NCBI RefSeq assembly: GCF_018688095.1
Contig: NZ_CP061311.1
Location: 494,861 to 558,860 of the forward strand
DNA: 64,000 nucleotides
Origin: Polynucleobacter sp. AP-Titi-500A-B4
GTDB taxonomy: Bacteria > Pseudomonadota > Gammaproteobacteria > Burkholderiales > Burkholderiaceae
Reading direction: 5' to 3'
Position numbers and translations under genes: made by a program. How positions within the stretch are numbered: position 1 is the first letter of the stretch; each line of letters begins with the position of its first letter. A model generated the notes under the pieces. It saw nothing but the letters and a program-made list of their open reading frames with translations. It searched no databases and was not told where the DNA came from. Positions 63,723 through 64,000 of this stretch are shown here, piece by piece.

Positions 63723-64000
63723 ATGAGCACACCAATTGCGATCGATATCAATAAGATTCTCCAGTTGTTGCCACATCGCTACCCATTCTTATTGGTAGAT
63801 CGTGTTTTAGAGATTACTCCGCGCGAGACTATTACTGCCTTGAAAAATGTGACGATGAATGAGCCATTCTTTCAAGGGCACTTTCCTGATTTTCCGGTAA
63901 TGCCCGGAGTACTCATTATTGAAGCTTTAGCTCAAACCGCTGCCTTGCTGACCTTTTCTGAAGAGCGCGCTGAAGACGCAATCTATTACTTTGCTGGCAT
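63723..64000 (+). CDS. fabZ: 3-hydroxyacyl-ACP dehydratase FabZ (partial, runs off the window)
   Basis: The first 92 residues of FabZ are present before the window ends. The hot-dog fold opening LLPHRYPFLLVDRV and the catalytic stretch FFQGHFPDFPVMPGVLIIEAL (active His and Glu) identify it. It dehydrates 3-hydroxyacyl-ACP in fatty acid synthesis. It follows lpxD by 44 bases, with TAGAGTAGGT-like sequence before the ATG. Confidence 0.95.
   Translation, partial: MSTPIAIDINKILQLLPHRYPFLLVDRVLEITPRETITALKNVTMNEPFFQGHFPDFPVMPGVLIIEALAQTAALLTFSEERAEDAIYYFAG

Overview
The window looks like a chromosomal segment of a free-living betaproteobacterium of the Burkholderiaceae, most likely Polynucleobacter or a close relative. 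This is inferred from moderate GC, dense packing with short intergenic gaps, Bug-type tricarboxylate receptors, and Betaproteobacterial gene orders: prfB-lysS, smc-zipA-ligA, and map/glnD next to rpsB-tsf-pyrH-frr-uppS-cdsA-dxr-rseP-bamA-skp-lpxD-fabZ. No insertion sequence, integrase, phage gene, rRNA or CRISPR array was seen. One tRNA gene (initiator Met) is present.

Region 1 (about 1-13,700) is the accessory part. It opens with a two-subunit class I fumarase/tartrate dehydratase-type lyase, a stand-alone fumarate reductase-like flavoprotein and a TSUP (TauE/SafE) permease. Two minus-strand genes follow, a ThDP-dependent acetolactate synthase-like enzyme and a Bug receptor. Divergent from these is a plus-strand cluster that reads as a full sulfolactate catabolic pathway: slcC and comC (a pair of stereo-opposite sulfolactate dehydrogenases that together act as a racemase), suyA and suyB (sulfolactate sulfo-lyase giving pyruvate and sulfite), a GntR/UTRA regulator, a YeiH/SuyZ-type exporter, and a SoxC-like sulfite dehydrogenase with a monoheme cytochrome c. 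A 33-nt inverted repeat and a possibly leaderless promoter lie upstream of slcC.

Region 2 (13,700-24,200) is mostly housekeeping: a 54-aa small gene, fpr, dsbB, a small membrane protein, lysS, prfB with its programmed +1 frameshift, recJ, a recJ-linked phosphoglycerate mutase/RpfE-like gene, lolC, lolD and a TatD hydrolase.

Region 3 (24,200-45,200) begins with a TauD-like dioxygenase plus a second Bug receptor. It continues with comEC, initiator tRNA-Met, kup, a secreted coiled-coil protein, radA, prmB, dapE, dapD, smc, a zipA-like gene, ligA, and a small catabolic unit of class II aldolase, 4-oxalocrotonate tautomerase-like protein and ketopantoate reductase-family dehydrogenase.

Region 4 (45,200-64,000) has a LysR regulator divergent from gcl-hyi (glyoxylate to tartronate semialdehyde to hydroxypyruvate), then glnD and map, and the long translation / lipid / outer-membrane biogenesis block from rpsB to fabZ, which is cut by the window end. 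The RseP in that block is unusually short and appears to have one PDZ domain.
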